From contig JAAYGE010000188.1 of the NCBI GenBank assembly GCA_012727835.1, forward strand, positions 1-9,564: a stretch of 9,564 nucleotides of DNA, given 5' to 3'. This DNA is from Bacillota bacterium (GTDB lineage Bacteria > Bacillota_H > UBA994 > UBA5500). Shown one piece after another: positions 6,611-9,564 of the stretch. The notes under the pieces are model-generated. The model was given only the letters and a program-made list of their open reading frames with translations, ran no database searches and was not told the DNA's origin. Numbering within the stretch: position 1 is the stretch's first letter; every line of letters begins with the position of its first letter. The position numbers were made by a program, and so were the translations under genes.

Positions 6611-6835
6611 TTAGCCACAAACCGGCAGCCCCTCTACAGCGGTAGGCCCGCACCCAGCAAAGCCCATGATAAGGGGGCCCCAGGTCAGTGCTACTATATT
6701 TACGTATTTTTCGTGTTCCTCTTCTGACGGTTCTCGTAAAGCTTTCAGCAAGTACTTTAGTCCGTTGCCAAATAGGGGAATCGCAATAGGCGTGACGAGC
6801 ACCACTGCCCCAATACCGACTGGTGCGTTGCCCAT
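6611..6835 (-). CDS. Small hydrophobic protein of unknown function
   Basis: An unrecognised 74-residue protein. It starts MGNAPVGIGAVVLVTPIAIP, has a first hydrophobic segment at about 6-23, a charged middle (LREPSEEEHEKY, about 35-46) and a second hydrophobic stretch at about 47-61, then ends in GCGPTAVEGLPVCG with cysteines at C60 and C73. A two-pass membrane hairpin with cysteines near one face is the simplest reading. The ATG at 6835 is chosen because GGGGAGG (6844-6850) lies 8 bases upstream; an in-frame GTG at 6844 overlaps that site and would add only three residues. The gene ends 16 bases before the methyltransferase start, suggesting one transcript. An AATAAT -10-like box lies upstream at 6885-6890 but its -35 is poor. 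The strong ribosome site, the clean frame and the tight spacing support a real gene. I do not assign a function. Confidence 0.65.
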   Translation of the reverse strand: MGNAPVGIGAVVLVTPIAIPLFGNGLKYLLKALREPSEEEHEKYVNIVALTWGPLIMGFAGCGPTAVEGLPVCG

Positions 6836-6843
6836 GAAAAACA

Positions 6844-6850
6844 CCTCCCC
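6844..6850 (-). promoter_or_regulatory. Ribosome binding site of the small hydrophobic protein gene
   Basis: GGGGAGG on the minus strand, 8 bases from the ATG at 6835. It decides for that start over the overlapping GTG at 6844. Confidence 0.75.
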
Positions 6851-7080
6851 ATGACCAAATTACGGTATTGTGCCAATTACCATTATTATTCTGCATGGAC
6901 CACAAAAAACCTCTGATTGAGTTCTAGCCTCCTCTGTCAAGCCATGAGCATCGCTATAGGTTTAGGTGTTCGTGTTAATTGAACTGGCTATCGTCGATAG
7001 GCGCTTGCAGAAGCTCACCAACCGGCTAGAGGAAGTTCTGGCGCAGCAGTAGACCTACCTATACGAGAATTGATGCGGTT

Positions 7081-7111
7081 ACTAAACAAAACGGAGGCCG
7101 TTGGGCCTCCG
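7081..7111 (-). terminator. Rho-independent terminator of the serine hydrolase gene
   Basis: A perfect 8-bp GC-rich stem (CGGAGGCC at 7092-7099, GGCCTCCG at 7104-7111, 4-base loop) lies 12 bases after the stop codon at 7124 and is followed on the minus strand by TTTTGTTTAGT. On the plus strand the flank is CTACCTTTT, so the minus-strand reading is better. Confidence 0.88.
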
Positions 7112-7123
7112 CTACCTTTTATC

Positions 7124-8698
7124 CTATTGCTTTACAAACCGCACATGACGGATGCGATAACTACTTAAACCAAAGCCTTTGATTTCGTCGCCTTCCCGCT
7201 CGAACCTCAGTTCAAAACCGGGTAGGGTGCGCTGCAGGAATCTGTCGGGTCCGAAGGGTACTAGAGCCGTATCGGACAACCGCTGGTGGGTAATCACCAG
7301 TTCATCCTGGTCCAGCTCAATAGTATAAGTGGTATCAAGCTCAGGGCTATAGTAGGTACCCGTATAGGCAGCCAACTCCTCAACGCCAGGTTCGGTTTCC
7401 GGCAATTGCTTGGCCACCATGTTGATGCCCCGCTGCTCCCAAGTGCACTGGGGATGACCATCGTCGCCCTTACCAAAGGTTACCCGCGCTTCCTTCGCTT
7501 CATACTTGGCGCCTTCTAGGTGGCGCAACACCTCCGGCTCCAGTCCCTCAAACTGGGCCACCAGTTGCTCCCCTTCCAGGCTAATGGCCAGTTTCTTACC
7601 GAAAAACTGTACCAAATAGGTGCCCACATAGTCAGACGGGTTGTTCTCAACTGGCTGGGGCTCGGGCTTAACTGCCACCTCGGCAAGAATTACTTCCGCC
7701 ACCCGCCGAGCCAATTCCCGCGGCACTGCCGTGGCAAAGTTGGCCAAAATCACAACGCCGAGGCCGTGGGGTTCCACTCGCCCACACCAGCTGCGGAAGC
7801 CAGCGTCGGCACCCGAATGGCCAATTTCTTGCCAGCCCATATGTTCGGCAAACATGAGACCAAAGCCGTAGTCAACCTCCTTACCGTTATTGAGCACAAA
7901 GCGCTGGTGCATAAGGTCGATAACCTTTTGGCCACCCACTTTAGCATGCTTGAAATTGGCCAACCATTTGCTCAAGTCACGGGCGGTGGTGAACAGGCTG
8001 GTGGCGCCCACGTTGGCATAACTGAGCACACTCTTCTTCCAGCCCCCGGCTAAATTGGGCTTATAGGAATAGGCTCGGTTTCTTACAATCTCTTCATGGT
8101 CGTCATGAAAATGGGTATTATTCATGCCTAGAGGCTGAAAGATGCGCTCTTGGGCAAATTGGCGCAACGTCTGCCCACTGACCCGGCGTACAATTTCTGC
8201 CATCAGGGTGTAACCGCTATTGCAATAGAGGTACTCGGCGCCAGGCTCGAAGTTGAGCTCCCGTTGACGGAACACCATCTTGAGCAGATGTTCGGTGGTG
8301 ATCACATCATCCATGCGCCAACCGGCGGCTCGCACCAGTTCCCAATGATCCCGCAAGCCGCTCACATGGTACACCAGGTGTCGTACGGTGATAGGATGGC
8401 CGAAGTCGGCCAACTCGGGCACATATTTTCGCACGCTATCATCCAAATCAATACGCCCATCGGCAGCCAACAGGGCAATAGCCATGGCAGTGAACTGCTT
8501 TGATACTGAGGCCACATGAAAGACGGTATCGGGAGTAATCGGAATATCATATTCCAACTGGGCATAGCCGTAGCCCCGCTCGTAAACAATTTCATTGTTC
8601 TGCGTAATGACGAGGGCGCAGCCGGGCGAGCCGGGCTGATCCCACTCGGCAAAGATACGGTCAATTTTTCTTACCAGGTCTGCTTTTAGTTTTGTCAT
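7124..8698 (-). CDS. Serine beta-lactamase-family hydrolase with C-terminal DUF3471-like repeats
   Basis: A 524-residue class C beta-lactamase/penicillin-binding-protein-like hydrolase (family S12 type). Numbered from the chosen start, the nucleophile motif SxxK is S64-V-S-K67 in FHVASVSKQFTAMA, the second motif YxN is Y158-C-N160 in YLYCNSGY, and the KTG-equivalent is H294-S-G296 in IGHSGADAGFRSW. After about residue 350 come two similar beta-rich modules, beginning SDYVGTYLVQFF and AAYTGTYYSPEL, like the DUF3471/lipocalin-like tails of many such proteins. No signal peptide is visible, so it is probably cytoplasmic; an esterase or D-amino-peptidase role is as likely as beta-lactam hydrolysis. 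The ATG at 8698 lies 11 bases from AGGAG (8710-8714); an in-frame GTG at 8710 would overlap that site. It looks monocistronic: a 98-base gap upstream and a clear terminator downstream. Fold and catalytic motifs are firm; the substrate is unknown. Confidence 0.9.
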   Translation of the reverse strand: MTKLKADLVRKIDRIFAEWDQPGSPGCALVITQNNEIVYERGYGYAQLEYDIPITPDTVFHVASVSKQFTAMAIALLAADGRIDLDDSVRKYVPELADFGHPITVRHLVYHVSGLRDHWELVRAAGWRMDDVITTEHLLKMVFRQRELNFEPGAEYLYCNSGYTLMAEIVRRVSGQTLRQFAQERIFQPLGMNNTHFHDDHEEIVRNRAYSYKPNLAGGWKKSVLSYANVGATSLFTTARDLSKWLANFKHAKVGGQKVIDLMHQRFVLNNGKEVDYGFGLMFAEHMGWQEIGHSGADAGFRSWCGRVEPHGLGVVILANFATAVPRELARRVAEVILAEVAVKPEPQPVENNPSDYVGTYLVQFFGKKLAISLEGEQLVAQFEGLEPEVLRHLEGAKYEAKEARVTFGKGDDGHPQCTWEQRGINMVAKQLPETEPGVEELAAYTGTYYSPELDTTYTIELDQDELVITHQRLSDTALVPFGPDRFLQRTLPGFELRFEREGDEIKGFGLSSYRIRHVRFVKQ

Positions 8699-8709
8699 GT
8701 AATCTAACA

Positions 8710-8714
8710 CTCCT
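8710..8714 (-). promoter_or_regulatory. Ribosome binding site of the serine hydrolase gene
   Basis: AGGAG on the minus strand, 11 bases from the ATG at 8698 and overlapping the alternative GTG at 8710. The spacing is slightly long but no better start is present. Confidence 0.55.
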
Positions 8715-8730
8715 AACTTAGAGCTAAGTT
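8715..8730. promoter_or_regulatory. Palindrome upstream of the serine hydrolase gene, possible operator
   Basis: AACTTAGAGCTAAGTT: two perfect 7-base arms around a 2-base centre, abutting the AGGAG ribosome site. The symmetry and position suit either a dimeric repressor site or a small hairpin that could mask the ribosome site in the RNA. No convincing -35/-10 pair was found near it. Confidence 0.4.
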
Positions 8731-8754
8731 CCTTCAGTATTTACTTCGCGTTCT

Positions 8755-8811
8755 TAACCTAGAGTCCTGCTCCCTATTTGTTGGGTGGTAGGGACATTAG
8801 CTTTTAGGTTA
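8755..8811. repeat. Nested inverted repeats after the YcgQ-like gene
   Basis: An outer pair TAACCTA (8755-8761) and TAGGTTA (8805-8811) encloses an inner pair TCCCTA (8771-8776) and TAGGGA (8789-8794). The outer right arm includes the stop codon of the upstream gene (8809-8811). There is no T run on the minus-strand side, so a classical terminator is not supported; it may be an mRNA 3'-end structure or part of the control region of the serine hydrolase gene. Confidence 0.35.
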
Positions 8812-9561
8812 GGGATAAATATACTCCTGGGCCGGCTTTTCTGACGGACTTATCTCCCTGACTTGCAAATAGGGCATGTTGATAACCGCCTGCTCTGCCA
8901 TGTGGTAATAGGGCATTTGGGCCAGTGTGCCCCGCACCGTAACCCACTGGCCAGGAGTAAGGGCATGCCGCTCGCTATAGCGGCAGAGCAGGCCGGCTAC
9001 CTCCGCATCGGCGGCGCAGCAGGTCATAACCAGACGAGCTACCACAAAATCATGGGGACCAAGGGCCGGGTCCTCATAAACGAAACCTAACATCTCTAAA
9101 TCGCGCCCCAGGTAGGCGTCGGTATTGCACCATAAGTCTTCTAGAAGCTGCAGGAAATTTTCCTCATCCATAATTATAGGCTGGTCTAGTGCAAGAACAG
9201 GTAAAGGGCCATGGTGTTCGCTACAGTTGATGGCCTGCCCCCGCAGAACGCCAAAGAGCCCTTTGTTGCCGATCACCTCTGGAGAAAGCATCTGGGGCGG
9301 GCAAGTTAAAGCTAACAACAGCGGCAGGAGGAACAGTGTGTGGGCCCAGCCCACCGGGCTGTATACTCGGGGCGAGCGAAGTTGGCGCCAACTGACCATA
9401 CTTAGTATTAGTAACATCCCTGTGGCTAACCCCAGAGCTACCCAGGTGCGGGGATGTAAAAACAGTGCCAGTTTACCACTCAGGAATAGGTAGCAAATGC
9501 CACCGGTGGTTAAACTAAGGGCGATACTCCAAAGTAGTGCACCCAGATTCAAGCGTCGCAA
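8809..9561 (-). CDS. YcgQ/TIGR03943 (DUF1980) family membrane protein, start near window edge
   Basis: A 250-residue (or longer) membrane protein. Three hydrophobic segments are visible at about 9-28, 39-57 and 71-88, with the family-like SGKLALFLHPR between the first two. The soluble C-terminal half carries DFVVARLVMTCCAADAEVAG (171-190), the conserved CC-ADA signature of the YcgQ/TIGR03943 group, then an OB-like stretch ending PYYHMAEQAVINMPYLQV. In Bacillus and relatives these proteins are encoded beside a YcgR-type (UPF0718) permease and are thought to act as its membrane partner, perhaps in metal or stress responses; that partner would lie beyond 9564. The first possible start in view is a TTG at 9561, but the reading frame stays open to the window edge and no ribosome site can be seen, so the true start may lie outside. 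Family call is good; function is inferred. Confidence 0.82.
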   Translation of the reverse strand: MRRLNLGALLWSIALSLTTGGICYLFLSGKLALFLHPRTWVALGLATGMLLILSMVSWRQLRSPRVYSPVGWAHTLFLLPLLLALTCPPQMLSPEVIGNKGLFGVLRGQAINCSEHHGPLPVLALDQPIIMDEENFLQLLEDLWCNTDAYLGRDLEMLGFVYEDPALGPHDFVVARLVMTCCAADAEVAGLLCRYSERHALTPGQWVTVRGTLAQMPYYHMAEQAVINMPYLQVREISPSEKPAQEYIYP

Positions 9562-9564
9562 GTG

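Noticed and set aside
6611..6835. RiPP or bacteriocin precursor with a cysteine-bearing core, modified by the adjacent methyltransferase
   Set aside because: No cyclase, radical SAM enzyme, protease or exporter gene is near; the hydrophobic N-terminus does not look like a leader peptide. A membrane protein is simpler.
6935..6940. Perfect TTGACA -35 box on the minus strand ahead of the small-protein gene
   Set aside because: At 16-18 bases downstream there is only AATCAG/ATCAGA/TCAGAG, which is not a -10 box.
7520..8053. Long plus-strand open frame opposite the serine hydrolase gene
   Set aside because: It is antisense to a gene with intact catalytic motifs, and its composition follows from that gene's codon use.

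Overview
The window reads as ordinary chromosomal DNA from a moderately GC-balanced Bacillota (Firmicutes), probably a Clostridia-like lineage. The signs are a T-box-controlled glycyl-tRNA synthetase, a WalJ/YycJ-type metallo-hydrolase, an MntP-like exporter, strong GGAGG ribosome binding sites and near-consensus sigma-A promoters. This placement is inference; no species can be named. All eight recognised genes lie on the minus strand, so transcription runs from high to low coordinates. No rRNA, tRNA, CRISPR array, insertion sequence or phage gene was seen.

In transcription order: (1) 9561-8809, a YcgQ/TIGR03943-type membrane protein that reaches the window edge; (2) 8698-7124, a serine beta-lactamase-family hydrolase with two C-terminal beta-repeat modules, closed by a clear terminator; (3) 6835-6611, an unrecognised 74-residue hydrophobic protein, followed after 16 bases by (4) 6594-5851, a class I SAM-dependent methyltransferase; (5) 5656-5027, an MntP-like manganese exporter with its own promoter and leader hairpin, followed after 13 bases by (6) 5013-3712, a solitary type III Mod-like DNA adenine methyltransferase; (7) 3421-2033, glyS, behind a glycine T-box leader whose promoter is embedded in the last codons of the methyltransferase gene; (8) 1860-1009, a WalJ-like metallo-beta-lactamase-fold hydrolase, followed after 26 bases by (9) 982-1, an adenine deaminase-like amidohydrolase that runs off the low-coordinate edge.

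Most of the window is housekeeping or small metabolic transcription units: translation (glyS), purine salvage (ade-like), metal efflux (mntP-like) and DNA methylation. The best supported regulatory element is the T-box (specifier GGC, UGGA acceptor-pairing bulge, antiterminator and terminator), which ties glyS expression to uncharged tRNA-Gly. The less ordinary points are the mntP/DNA-methyltransferase pairing with no restriction subunit, a four-cysteine tandem repeat in the MntP loop, the small membrane protein ahead of the methyltransferase, and several unexplained inverted repeats in the gaps. I did not find a convincing new multi-gene system.
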